A stretch of 64,000 bases of DNA from Paraburkholderia diazotrophica. GTDB taxonomy: Bacteria; Pseudomonadota; Gammaproteobacteria; Burkholderiales; Burkholderiaceae. Below the pieces are notes generated by a model. It worked only from the letters and a program-made list of their open reading frames with translations, did not search any database and had not been told where the DNA came from. The stretch lies in assembly GCF_900108945.1 (NCBI RefSeq), contig NZ_FNYE01000041.1, positions 1 through 64,000 of the forward strand, written 5' to 3'. A program made the translations under genes and the position numbers. This document shows positions 37,058 through 46,225 of this stretch, piece by piece; positions within the stretch are counted from its first letter, which is position 1, and each line of letters begins with the position of its first letter.

Positions 37058-38047
37058 GGACCCTGATGTCGGACCGCGTGCATTGCTATCGCGGGCATTG
37101 GCAGTGGCACCACAGGACGATGGTTACATCAATACATGCGGCGTGGAAAAGATGCGTACGTTTTCGGACAGCCTGTTTGCCGAGGTCTCGTTTACTACGG
37201 TGTCAGAAACGGGATATACGGTTTGGCCATACAGTGATCGGACATATGCGACGTTGCTGCGTGCTCCCGGTTTCGTGAGAATTGAACTCAAGAAGGCGAC
37301 GCCTGCTTCACGCTGTGGCGAATTTCAGTCCCGCTTGCAAACCGTTAAAAGGGAGTCTTTCTCACGTTGCGACTGATCGTTTGCGGTCGTTTCCGGCTGT
37401 GTGCACGCGTTTCGCGCGCTGAAGCCCGGAACTCGCCGTAGTCCCGGGACGCCGAAAGGGCTGGCAAAGTACGGCATACAAGGTCTCGCCTGACTGGGGA
37501 GACTTTCATGCAGAAAACAGATTGTCCGGTCCTAAGTCAGGTTCACACTTCAGTCGTTCACCAGATCCGATCTTCGTTGAACAGGCTGATGCTTTTTCTG
37601 GTTTTTCGATTGGTCCGCTACCGTGTTATGTGGGCGCCCGGCGGTTGCCGGTGTCATGGCGCTCTCAATGCTTCGGACGATGCGGCCCGGAGTCGTTGCG
37701 ACAATCGGGATAAGTAACTCTGGGCTTTTGCGAACAGGGCACGCCGCCTGGATTCATCGTCAGTTCGCGACAGAGAAACAGCCATCGCGCCGGCGCTCGC
37801 GAGGGCCGGCTTTTCAAGGTTCATCGTATGTCGCCAAGTCATCCATGCACGCGCGGCGGCGCAAAAAGCCATCCGGAACCCGGTCCAATCCAGTCGTCAA
37901 ACGCTACCGCTTCGTGGTTCGCCTCAGCCCTGAAGACCTGTCAAAAGCCGCCATCTTTTGTCCGACGATGTTCGTGACAGAAGTCTATAAACATTCACAC
38001 AACGCGATCGGCTGGAGCAAAGCAACTATAACCGGTAGGAGAGCGTG
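37058..38047. other. About 990 bases with only doubtful small frames
   Basis: Two short plus-strand frames have some support. One is from ATG 37152 (GGAAAAG upstream; 74 codons, starts MRTFSDSLFAEVSF). The other is from ATG 37508 (GGGGAG upstream; 69 codons, starts MQKTDCPVLSQVHT, with a hydrophobic LMLFLVFRLV). Neither resembles a known family. The end of the stretch carries TAGGAGAG, the ribosome binding site of the lipoprotein gene. Confidence 0.35.
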
Positions 38048-38944
38048 ATGACGGACATAGGTCAAGACCTCGCGGCATTCGTCCCGGCACTCACCAGGGC
38101 ATGGCGATCAGCGGCCATCGTCACAACGATTGCAGTCGCCCTCACCGGGTGTGGAGGCGGCGGCACCGATGGCGCAGCCGGCACGACAGTCGTCGACAGA
38201 GCCGTCATCGATTCCGCCGATACCACCGTCAACAGGTCCGCCATACAGGCGGAGTCTGCGAGTCATGTAGTCGTCCCGCGCCATGCACGCTTCGAGGGAA
38301 AAACCTACCGTCAGTGGGTGGTCTCGTTCTGGCAGTGGGTGAACCTGATCGACAACGGCCCCTTTTTTCCAAATCCGCTAATCAGCTGTACACGTCCTAT
38401 CTCGGCCGGCCAAAGCGGTAACGTCTGGTACTGGGCCACGCCCAGTTCTTACTTTCACGCGCTCAGCGCGCCCAATACGCCGCAGGTTTGCGACCAGTCT
38501 GCGAACGTCATTCCGGCAGGCACGTCCCTCTTGCTGGCGACGCTGGATACCTTTTCTTCGACACTGCTGCCCCCCGGTACCTACACGCCAACCACGGTGG
38601 CGGGCGAACGGGTCATTGCCGACCGCTTCGCTGACCGGGTTCAGGATCTGTTCGTCACTATCGATAACGTCCCGGTCACCAACATTACGGCGTATCGCGT
38701 CGCTACAGACCGGTTCGCATTTACGGCAGCGTTGCGCTGGGTCTTTGGATTGCCGGAACATATTTACGGAACCGGCACGGCGGCAGCTGACGGGTACTAC
38801 CTGCTTCTAAAGCCGCTGCCAACAGGCTCACACACGATTCACTATGGCGGCAGGTTCCACTATCTGCCGGGAGACTTCGGGCCTGGCGCGGTGCCGCCGG
38901 ATTACGTCGTCGACATCACGCTCCTGATTACGGTTGGGCCTTAG
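38048..38944 (+). CDS. Predicted lipoprotein of an uncharacterised W-x-W family
   Basis: A 298-residue protein. ATG 38048 is preferred to the GTG three bases earlier because of TAGGAGAG spacing. An unusually long N-region precedes the hydrophobic stretch AAIVTTIAVALTGC, whose LTGC is a lipobox, followed by a Gly/Ala/Thr-rich linker. The body has YRQWVVSFWQWVNLIDNGPF, CTRPISAGQSGNVWYWATPSS, CDQSANVIPAGTSLLLATLDTF and a C-terminal ...LPTGSHTIHYGGRFHY...YVVDITLLITV beta region. I have seen this WWQW/GQSG.VW/C.IPAGKAL arrangement in many uncharacterised exported proteins. Two conserved Cys may form a disulfide. Function unknown. Confidence 0.75.
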   Translation: MTDIGQDLAAFVPALTRAWRSAAIVTTIAVALTGCGGGGTDGAAGTTVVDRAVIDSADTTVNRSAIQAESASHVVVPRHARFEGKTYRQWVVSFWQWVNLIDNGPFFPNPLISCTRPISAGQSGNVWYWATPSSYFHALSAPNTPQVCDQSANVIPAGTSLLLATLDTFSSTLLPPGTYTPTTVAGERVIADRFADRVQDLFVTIDNVPVTNITAYRVATDRFAFTAALRWVFGLPEHIYGTGTAAADGYYLLLKPLPTGSHTIHYGGRFHYLPGDFGPGAVPPDYVVDITLLITVGP

Positions 38945-39247
38945 AGGGGCGGCAACGTGTTTGCGCTGGAGCCCCTGCACGGGTATGCCCCTCCGGACGA
39001 AACCGAACGTGTCCTCGCAGGCGTTGATCGCATATGGGCGCCTCGAAGTGATGGGATGGTTCGCCGGCGCCGCGCCTGCCTCCCTCCACTGCGTGATTGC
39101 CGCCGGCCGAAGGCGCACCTACATGCTTTTACAGACGGCTGGCTGTCTCGTCGGCGAGCGCGCTATCGTCCGTGCGCGGTACGTCGACGGAGCGTCTTCG
39201 TATTGTGCGACAGCGTCGCAGTTCTTCAGAGCTGGCGGAGGTATTGC

Positions 39248-40387
39248 GTGAACAAGCCTATGCCGTACCCCTCATCGCGGCCCTCACAATCGAGCGTGTC
39301 GCAATCTCCGAAATCGGAGATCGACATTGTGCCGTGTGCGCTGGTCTTCCTGACCGGATGCGGCATGGGAAGCCCGAACCTGCGCAACTGCGGCCGGTTC
39401 AGTTATCTTTCACAGGCTGTGACGCTCAATCGAAGCCTGTTGGCAGCGGGCCTGCCGCGACTGACCATCGCGACCAACGACGTAGAGGAAGTGCTGGGCT
39501 TTCTGTCAAGTCTTGACGCTGAGCTGCGACCCGCCGTTTTCCCCATCACGCCGTCACTGGAGGTGCCCGAAGGAGTCGCGTTCCATAGTGCGCACTTCAA
39601 ACTTGACCTGCTCGAACAGATCTCGTTGACATTGGCCGACAACGAACTTTTGTTTTTGCTCGATACAGACGTCATCGCCCAGCATGGCCTCGACTTGAAT
39701 CTGCTTCGGCGGTGCCAAGTGGCTGGCGCCGGGGCTTTTGATATTTCCGATCAGGAGTTTTTTGCGTATGGGGCTGCACGGGTTATTGCAGACCTCGAAC
39801 TGGTTGCCGGGAGAACGCTACGCAACCCGCGGTGGTATGGCGGGGAGTTCCTGATTGCCTCCAGGGCCTTTATCAATCAGCTGATCCCTGTCGCGCGCGA
39901 GTGTTTCGAACACTATCGCGCGGTAACTGGTGAACTGAATCACCACGGCGACGAGGCGTTCATCTCGGCAGCATTGAATATGCTGTCAGACCGGGGGCAA
40001 ACGGTTATAGACGTCGGTGCCTATCGCGCAGTCGGGCGACACTGGTCAGGAAACACGCATCGCGATCTTCGATGGTTTAGACACTGCGCCTTTTTGCACC
40101 TGCCTGACTGCAAGTCGCTGCTTGGCCGGGACGCATCTTCCCGGACGTTCAGCGGCGCACGGCTATGGCGATGGCTTTTCGTCAAACACGAGATGCACCG
40201 GTTCGTGTGGATGTTCAGGCTTTACGCGAAAGGGCGCAAAAGAGGCCATAGTACCGTCTCAGCAAAGTCACCAGATTCACATTACGGGTTCTTGACGGGA
40301 CAAGCGATTTCATACGCTAAGGAAAAGCGTCGAGGTCCATGCGTCCCGCGGGAAGCTGGTTCGCGCTCTAAAGCCTCGCCGCAGTGA
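39248..40387 (+). CDS. Glycosyltransferase-like protein of unknown specificity
   Basis: A 379-residue cytosolic protein. GTG 39248 is chosen because GGAGG lies 7 bases upstream; ATG 39260 is an alternative. An alpha/beta core starts near residue 20 (IVPCALVFLTGCGM). LLFLLDTDVIAQHG carries a DxD motif as in nucleotide-sugar-dependent transferases, followed by WYGGEFLIASRAFINQLIPVA and HGDEAFISAALN, which resemble the acceptor side of GT-A folds (family 8 or 32-like). The last 100 residues are basic and less regular. The 302-base gap before it holds nothing recognisable. Substrate unknown. Confidence 0.55.
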   Translation: MNKPMPYPSSRPSQSSVSQSPKSEIDIVPCALVFLTGCGMGSPNLRNCGRFSYLSQAVTLNRSLLAAGLPRLTIATNDVEEVLGFLSSLDAELRPAVFPITPSLEVPEGVAFHSAHFKLDLLEQISLTLADNELLFLLDTDVIAQHGLDLNLLRRCQVAGAGAFDISDQEFFAYGAARVIADLELVAGRTLRNPRWYGGEFLIASRAFINQLIPVARECFEHYRAVTGELNHHGDEAFISAALNMLSDRGQTVIDVGAYRAVGRHWSGNTHRDLRWFRHCAFLHLPDCKSLLGRDASSRTFSGARLWRWLFVKHEMHRFVWMFRLYAKGRKRGHSTVSAKSPDSHYGFLTGQAISYAKEKRRGPCVPREAGSRSKASPQ

Positions 40388-41328
40388 AGTTCCGGGGCGA
40401 CGGGGTTCTGCTTGTCTCGCACGGTTCATAAGTCGGTGATCTCGGCTGCCCGTGCCTGTTTCCGCCGCCAGCGGGCGCGGCTTTACGATATCAACCCTCA
40501 GGGCGATGAAACGTTCGTTTCCGGAACATGCTTGCTTCGACATTCATGCAGACCGTCTGATAGGAACACACTGATCAAGCATCCATCGTGATATGCGCCG
40601 GTTCAACGGGTGCGCCTTGCTGCATGTCCCCGCTGCAAGGCTCTCTCACGAGGTAAACCGGCGAACGTTCAGCGCTGTACGAGCATGGCGAAGGATCGCA
40701 CTGAGACAGAACACACTATGGGGTCACGGGTTCCAACACGATACTGGTATTGACGGTGTTTGGGAGGTTCCCGCGGTGTCGGCCTTCGGCACCGATGCTG
40801 GATCGCGGCGCATACTGACGAATGCAGATATCCGCATTGCGATTTGGCCGGGATGGCAGCCGGTTCTGGCGGTATCGGACATTTCCCCGTCAGAACCGAT
40901 TTGACAGGCCAGGCGCCTGGACGCCCGGCCTCTTTTGTCCGACGTCGCCTCACTCACGCAGCGTTCCCAGAACGGCGCTCATCGTCTGTCGAGATTTCGA
41001 TCAGCCGTTTGGCCGTGAAATCGCACCGGTTGTCACCGCTAACATCTTTCCGGATGTTGATCGATGCCCGCTCTCGAAGTGAAAGAGCGGATGGAGTGGG
41101 GTAGTGTGCGTGGCTTCAATGCGATCCGATCGGGCAGCTTTGTTCTTCAGTAGACGTCGATCGGCCGCCGTCGCGACCTCAGGTGTCGTGAGTAAACGTG
41201 CTGTCGAGCGGCTTTATGAGGTGGCGCAGACTCGTGAGCGCGTTCGCACGCTGCACGATTCGACGCATCTGGAACGCCACATGCTGCGCGGATAGTGCTA
41301 CCAGATGACAGTCAATCAACGAGGCTAC
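40388..41328. other. About 940 bases without a recognised gene
   Basis: Frames of 60-115 codons exist on both strands (for example plus 40593-40904 and 41104-41295), but none has a family pattern together with a good start signal. The frame at 41104 runs up to 10 bases before the first possible pqiA start and has no ribosome binding site. Decayed sequence is likely. Confidence 0.4.
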
Positions 41329-42534
41329 ATGACAATCGGCTGCCCCGAATGCGGTGCGCTCGAGGACATTCCGCCTTTGACAGCACGCATGCTCGCACGC
41401 TGCCGTATGTGCCACTACCCGCTGGAGCGGCGCAGCGGCCGCAGCATGAGCGCGGCGCTGGCCTGCGCGACGGCCACCTTCGTACTGCTGCTTCCCGCCA
41501 ATCTCGCACCGCTGATGACGGTGCATATGCTTGGCGCCGAGCGTTCGTCGGTACTTTCTTCAGGCATCGTCGCGATATGGCGTGACGGCTGGATCATCCT
41601 CGCTGTGCTGCTGGGCACGTTCGGCATCGTTTTGCCGTTCGTGCGGTTCGGCGGTCTCGCGCTTGTCCTCGGCGCAATTCTCATAGGACGGCGCTTCAAG
41701 GGCATCGGGGCCGTCTACCGCTGGACGCTGTCGCTCGATATCTGGGCGATGCCCGATGTGTATCTGGTCGGCTGCTTCGTTGGCTATGCGCGCGTGACGC
41801 AGGACCTGACGGGCACGATCGGTCCAGGTGGCTACTGCTTCATCGTCGCTGCGCTGATGTCCATGCTCACGCGCGCGTCGCTCGATCGCCGGACTGTCTG
41901 GCGTGCAATCGCTCCCGAACGGAAGCTTCAAAAAGGCGAAGCCGCCCTTTCGTGTCTCGTGTGCGATCTCGTCGTGCCCGTCTCGTACGAGGGTCACGCG
42001 TGTCCGCGCTGTGGGCTGAAGTTGCGCACGCGCAAATCTGATGCCGTCGCGCGGTCTGCCGCGTTGTCGCTCGCCGCGCTTGTGCTGACCGTGCCCGCCA
42101 ATCTCTATCCCATGACGCTTTCGATGGAACTGGGTCGCGACGTCCCGCACAGGATCGTCGATGGCGTATACCAGCTCTTTCACGCGGGCCTGTGGCCACT
42201 CGGCATTCTCATCATCTGTACGAGCATCGTCATACCCGTCGCCAAGATCGTCGGCATGGGTTGGTTCATCGTCTCCGTTGCTCGGCGGTCCCGCAAGCAT
42301 CTGCGCGTCAAGGCGCATCTCTATCGATGGATCGACGAGCTTGGGCGCTGGTCAAACGTCGACGTGTTCACGATCGCTGCGTTCGTGCCGTTGATCCGCT
42401 TCGACGGACTGGCTTCGTCAAGGCCCGCGATCGGCGCTACGGCGTTCGCGCTCGTCGTTTTCCTGACGATGGCGGCCTCGCGTGCATTCGATCCACGAAT
42501 GATGTGGGACGTCCATATCAGGAGACGCTCATGA
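41329..42534 (+). CDS. pqiA: Paraquat-inducible protein A
   Basis: A 401-residue inner-membrane protein with two related halves of four spans, each introduced by a zinc-ribbon-like pair: CPEC...CRMC near the N-terminus and CLVC...CPRC near residue 205. The PANLAPLMTV and PANLYPMTLSMEL segments are the family hallmarks. The start at 41329 has GAGG four bases upstream; an ATG at 41305 gives eight more residues but has no such signal. PqiA works with PqiB and PqiC, thought to move lipids between inner and outer membranes and to help membrane integrity; SoxRS or RpoS control is known in E. coli. Its stop overlaps the pqiB start (ATGA). Confidence 0.9.
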   Translation: MTIGCPECGALEDIPPLTARMLARCRMCHYPLERRSGRSMSAALACATATFVLLLPANLAPLMTVHMLGAERSSVLSSGIVAIWRDGWIILAVLLGTFGIVLPFVRFGGLALVLGAILIGRRFKGIGAVYRWTLSLDIWAMPDVYLVGCFVGYARVTQDLTGTIGPGGYCFIVAALMSMLTRASLDRRTVWRAIAPERKLQKGEAALSCLVCDLVVPVSYEGHACPRCGLKLRTRKSDAVARSAALSLAALVLTVPANLYPMTLSMELGRDVPHRIVDGVYQLFHAGLWPLGILIICTSIVIPVAKIVGMGWFIVSVARRSRKHLRVKAHLYRWIDELGRWSNVDVFTIAAFVPLIRFDGLASSRPAIGATAFALVVFLTMAASRAFDPRMMWDVHIRRRS

Positions 42535-43829
42535 ACGGAGCACGTCCGCGCCGCACGCAGGCCGAGGTGCGGCGCACCGCGTGGCCGGGCTGGATCTGGG
42601 CCGTCCCGCTTGCGGCATTCGGCGTGGGAGGATGGCTTGGCGTCCGCGCGCTCGTGCACGGCGGCGAGACGGTCACGGTCGTATTCAACGACGCTTACGG
42701 AATGAAACCCGACGATACTAGCGTTACGCTGCGCGGCGTCAAGGTAGGCGCCGTCTCCGACGTGGCGCTCGCGCCCGATGGGCGGCACGTCGAAGCGAAG
42801 CTGAAGATAGATCGGGCCGAAAAACAGTATCTGCGCAGCGGCACACGGTTCTTCCTGCGCGGCGCACAAGTCGACTTCAGCGATCCGTCCTCGATGAAGG
42901 CCATGCTCTCCGGACCCGAAATCGTCATGGAGCCAGGCCCCGGTCAGCCTGCCGTCCACTTCGACGGAGCCGACCGGCGACCCGCTCTCGCGCCCGCGCA
43001 TGGTCCCGTCGTGAACTATATCGTGCGTTTCGAAGGCGCGGCAGGCGAACTCAAGGACGGCGCCGATGTTGAACTGCGCGGCTTTCATGTCGGCACCGTC
43101 ACCAGCGTGCGCCTCAATTACGATTCGGCCACGGGCGCGCTGAGCACTCCCGTGCAGATCTCGCTCGACCCGTCGCAGCTCGGCATCGTCGGCGCGGCGC
43201 CGCCCGCCAATGGCGATTGGCGGCCGCTCGTCGACAGCATGCTCAAGCGCCTCGTCGCTGAAGGGTTGCGCGCACGTCTCTCGCAAGATCCGCCTTTGGT
43301 CGGGCCTCGCAAGGTCAACCTCGATTTCGTGACAGGCGCATCGCGTGCGACGCTTGCCGCCGCTCAAAACGGCGTACCGGAAATTCCGAGCGTCGCGTCC
43401 GCAGACATCGACGCAATCACGGCAAGAGCCAACGAGATCATCAAGAAGATAGACGATCTGCCCATCAAGGAAACGGGAGACGAAGTACGCAGCATTGCGG
43501 CGCGCATCAACGCACTGAGTTCATCGCCTCAGATCCGCGACAGCCTCATGCACATCGACCGGTCCGTCGCGCAGATCGACCGCACGTTGCAGCAAGTCTC
43601 ACCGCAAATTGGCCCGCTCGTCGCGCAACTGCGCGAGACCGCGAATGCCGCCGATCGTACCGTCGCGGCTGCGAACCGTACACTTGGGGCTGACGCATCG
43701 AGCCAGAACGACCTGCCCGCGGCCTTGCACCAGCTTACCGATACGGCCCGCTCCGTACGGGCGCTCGCCGATTATCTCGATCGCCATCCCGAGGCGCTCG
43801 TGCGCGGACGGCGCGAGGAGAGCCCGTGA
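42531..43829 (+). CDS. pqiB: PqiB-type MCE domain protein, short form
   Basis: A 432-residue protein anchored by one N-terminal span (WIWAVPLAAFGVGGWLGVRAL). Two MCE (MlaD-like) domains are visible: VTVVFNDAYGMKPDDTSVTLRGVKVGAVSDV (about 43-75) and VRFEGAAGELKDGADVELRGFHVGTVTSV (about 164-193). A long helical C-terminal region follows (MLKRLVAEGLRARL...QIDRTLQQVSPQIGPLVAQLRETANAADRTV), as needed for the periplasm-spanning needle. E. coli PqiB is about 546 residues with three MCE domains, so this version is one domain short. ATGA overlaps on both sides show coupled translation with pqiA and pqiC. Confidence 0.88.
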   Translation: MNGARPRRTQAEVRRTAWPGWIWAVPLAAFGVGGWLGVRALVHGGETVTVVFNDAYGMKPDDTSVTLRGVKVGAVSDVALAPDGRHVEAKLKIDRAEKQYLRSGTRFFLRGAQVDFSDPSSMKAMLSGPEIVMEPGPGQPAVHFDGADRRPALAPAHGPVVNYIVRFEGAAGELKDGADVELRGFHVGTVTSVRLNYDSATGALSTPVQISLDPSQLGIVGAAPPANGDWRPLVDSMLKRLVAEGLRARLSQDPPLVGPRKVNLDFVTGASRATLAAAQNGVPEIPSVASADIDAITARANEIIKKIDDLPIKETGDEVRSIAARINALSSSPQIRDSLMHIDRSVAQIDRTLQQVSPQIGPLVAQLRETANAADRTVAAANRTLGADASSQNDLPAALHQLTDTARSVRALADYLDRHPEALVRGRREESP

Positions 43830-44416
43830 TGGACAGTCCAGTACGGCTGGCAGCGCTTGTCGTATCGCTCGTCGGCATCAGCCTCGCCGGGTGCGGGCAT
43901 AGCGTGCCCACGCGCTATGTCAGTCTGAGCGCGACGCCAACCAGCGCGCCGTTCACTACGCACGGGATACCGCCCGTGCAACTGACCGCCGTCCATATCC
44001 CTGACGTGCTCGATCGGCCCGAAGTCGTCACGCAGGTTTCACCGAACCGTCTGTCGATGAATGACGGCGACCGCTGGGGCGCGCCGCTCGCCCAGATGAT
44101 GCGGCGCACGCTTGCGCAAGACCTGACGACGCGCCTGCCGGCCGGCTCATTCGTTCTGCCGGATGCGCCGGCACCGCCCGATACGCGAACGCTGGTCGTC
44201 ACGGTGCTGGACTCCGAGGCCAACGCCAGCGGGACGCTGACGATGCAAGCGGGCTGGACGCTGCTGTCGGGGCATCCTCCCCGCGTCGTCCTGGCGCGAC
44301 AGGCGACGCTCACTTCGGAGATGACGGACCGCGACGCACCGGCGCAGGCGGCGGCACTGAGCCGCATTCTCGGCGAGCTCGCTGACCGGATCGCGGAGTC
44401 GATCGTCGCACGCTGA
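43829..44416 (+). CDS. pqiC: PqiC-type outer-membrane lipoprotein
   Basis: A 195-residue lipoprotein with lipobox LAGC (VVSLVGISLAGCGHS) and the family's TRYVSLSATP...VQLTAVHIPDVLDRPEVVTQVSPNRLSMNDGDRWGAPL pattern. PqiC sits at the outer-membrane end of the PqiB tunnel. ATG 43829 overlaps the pqiB stop, and GAGGAG lies 8 bases upstream; the GTG at 43826 is a weaker option. Confidence 0.88.
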   Translation: MDSPVRLAALVVSLVGISLAGCGHSVPTRYVSLSATPTSAPFTTHGIPPVQLTAVHIPDVLDRPEVVTQVSPNRLSMNDGDRWGAPLAQMMRRTLAQDLTTRLPAGSFVLPDAPAPPDTRTLVVTVLDSEANASGTLTMQAGWTLLSGHPPRVVLARQATLTSEMTDRDAPAQAAALSRILGELADRIAESIVAR

Positions 44417-44588
44417 CTTTATGTGCGATCCGCTCGGCAAATCCGTTTCGGACAGACCTTGTCGTCAAGCCGAATCAGGAAAGCGCAAGGTGCACATAAA
44501 AACAGCCATGGATCGCCTCGGCGCATTTATCCATCGCCGCATCGGCACTTTCATTGGCCGCTTACGCTCGCTCTTGTTTCTGCTCTGT

Positions 44589-44804
44589 TCACCCAGAGTT
44601 TGAGCGCCTCGGAGCGGCCGTGCCTAGCCTTCCGGTACTCGTCCCAACGCTGCGCGAGTTCCATTGGCACCCGTATGGGCCGACATAGCGGGAAAAACTG
44701 GCAGTACTCGGTAAGTGTGCGAACAGGTCCTCACCCCCGTCATCCGGTGTGATGAAACCAAAACCCTTCGCATCGTTGAACCACTTGACAGTACCTGATG
44801 CCAT
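44589..44804 (-). pseudogene. Cold shock protein, truncated after its first half
   Basis: The frame begins MASGTVKWFNDAKGFGFITPDDGGEDLFAH, an exact CspA-family start with RNP1 (KGFGFI). Residues after about 31 (LPSTASFSRYVGPYG...) are unrelated to Csp, so RNP2 (VFVHF) and the last three strands are lost. The 71-residue total is by chance close to that of an intact Csp. The foreign half overlaps another minus-strand frame (PMELAQRWDEYRKARHGRSEALKLWVNRAE) that may be the remnant of a different gene. Confidence 0.65.
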
Positions 44805-45009
44805 TTTTAAGCCCTGATGTATTGAGATCCGCCACCCTTTGGCGAACGTGAGAGAGGAGGGATTTAACACGACCTAAGCAACATAGGTCATGCGCGTTAA
44901 CGATATTTGGGCGACTCAAGAAAGTCGCCTGTGCCTTTAAACCATTGCTTGATCTGCTTGCCGCCTTCCATCTGCGACGCGATGTTCAGAGCATTCCGGT
45001 TCGTCGTCT

Positions 45010-45117
45010 CGAGAGGCTTCGGAGATTGCCTCGATTGTTTCCTGGCTGGCCAGTGACGAAGCGGCGTTCGCGACGGGAGCAGACTTCTCATTGAATGGTG
45101 GCCTGTATATGCACTAG
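45010..45117 (+). pseudogene. Acetoacetyl-CoA reductase (PhaB) C-terminal fragment
   Basis: The frame reads REASEIASIVSWLASDEAAFATGADFSLNGGLYMH then stop. That is the end of PhaB/FabG-type short-chain dehydrogenases; FATGADFSLNGGLHM is especially typical of PhaB. The catalytic and NADPH-binding parts are missing. It lies just before a PHA synthase fragment, so a former PHB locus is implied. Confidence 0.7.
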
Positions 45118-45261
45118 CGACCCGGTGACGCTAACGAAGTCGTGAAAACGGCCATCTCCACCCTCGCAATAGAGCGATGAAGACGGGATCGGGGGGCCGG
45201 GCAGGCTCAGCGCATGCTGCGATTGGTCAAGCTGGTTACGACCGTACAGTCAAGGATGACT

Positions 45262-45525
45262 ATGGCTCAGAGTGATCCCCGGTCCCAGGTGCGCGATCGT
45301 CGTGTCAAGCGAGGTCGCGCTGGGCTATCCATTGATGCCGCTACCGTGCTGTTTGATCGCTACGCTCGTGCGCTCTTCGGCCGCGCCGTCGGCCGGCTCC
45401 CGGCGCCGTCGCTGCTCCTGGCATGGCTAGACTGGGCGCTCAGCATGGCTCGCTCGCCAGCAAACAGTGCGCGCTTTGATACCAATGGGCCTAGGTCGTC
45501 AGTGGCACCGCGCCGGAGCACTTGA
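45262..45525 (+). pseudogene. Polyhydroxyalkanoate synthase (PhaC) N-terminal fragment
   Basis: From ATG 45262 the frame reads MAQSDPRSQVRDRR...LSIDAATVLFDRYARALFGRAVGRLPAPSLLLAWLDWALSMARSPA, the N-terminal region of the PhaC type common in Burkholderia outside the main pha operon. Similarity ends near 45470, and the frame then runs into the 3' end of the convergent lrp gene. The catalytic domain is absent. Confidence 0.55.
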
Positions 45526-45964
45526 GTTCGTCGAGACAAACGCTGGATTTGACTCCGCTCACGCCAGGGATGCGCATCAACGTATCGAGCAGGAATTCCG
45601 ACAGCGCTTTCAGGTCGCGTGCCACCACCTTCAGCATATAGTCGATATCGCCCGTGACGGCGAAGCACTCCTGGATCTCCGTGAGTTCCGCGATCATGCC
45701 CTTGAACTTCGCCAGGTCGCGGACATGACCACGCTCCATCGTCACCTGGATGAAGGCCACCACGCCGAAGCCCAGCGCCTGCGCGTCGAGGCGGGTCTCG
45801 TAGCCCCGGATCACCCCCATCTCCTCGAGCCGACGATGACGTCTCAGCGTCTGCGCAGGCGATAACCTGATTGCCTCCGCCAGTTCGAGATTGGAGATGC
45901 GTCCCCGGGTCTGCAGGATCCCCAGTAAGCGCATGTCGATACGGTCAATCTCAAGGGTCTGCAC
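45491..45964 (-). CDS. Lrp/AsnC-family transcriptional regulator
   Basis: A 157-residue regulator of standard size. The N-terminal helix-turn-helix is DMRLLGILQTRGRISNLELAEAIRLSPAQTLRRHRRLEEMGVIRGY, and the C-terminal RAM ligand-binding domain includes FGVVAFIQVTM, CFAVTGDIDYMLKVVARDL and IPGVSGVKSSVCLDELK. It is divergent from hppD across 261 bases that include an AT-rich patch, the usual arrangement of Lrp-type local activators. An aromatic amino acid is the likely ligand, by inference from hppD, the permease and tyrB. Confidence 0.92.
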   Translation of the reverse strand: MQTLEIDRIDMRLLGILQTRGRISNLELAEAIRLSPAQTLRRHRRLEEMGVIRGYETRLDAQALGFGVVAFIQVTMERGHVRDLAKFKGMIAELTEIQECFAVTGDIDYMLKVVARDLKALSEFLLDTLMRIPGVSGVKSSVCLDELKCSGAVPLTT

Positions 45965-46225
45965 TTTTCTTTCTCCCGTAACAACTGGGAAGAAATTTTA
46001 ATGGGCAAACTAGGGTTTGTCTGCGTCCGTTAGGAAATCCTATTGCGTCGAAGGGAAATTACACTGATTCCCGAAATTGCTGCGATGCATGCGCACAGGG
46101 CGTGCTGTCGGGCAGTTGCGGCACGCCCACTCGTGCAGCGACATCCGGCATACGACACCGCACCTGATATGCCGTGCATTGCACCTCCAGCGAATCATCC
46201 ACTCTCCGCCAAACGCGAAACGAAC

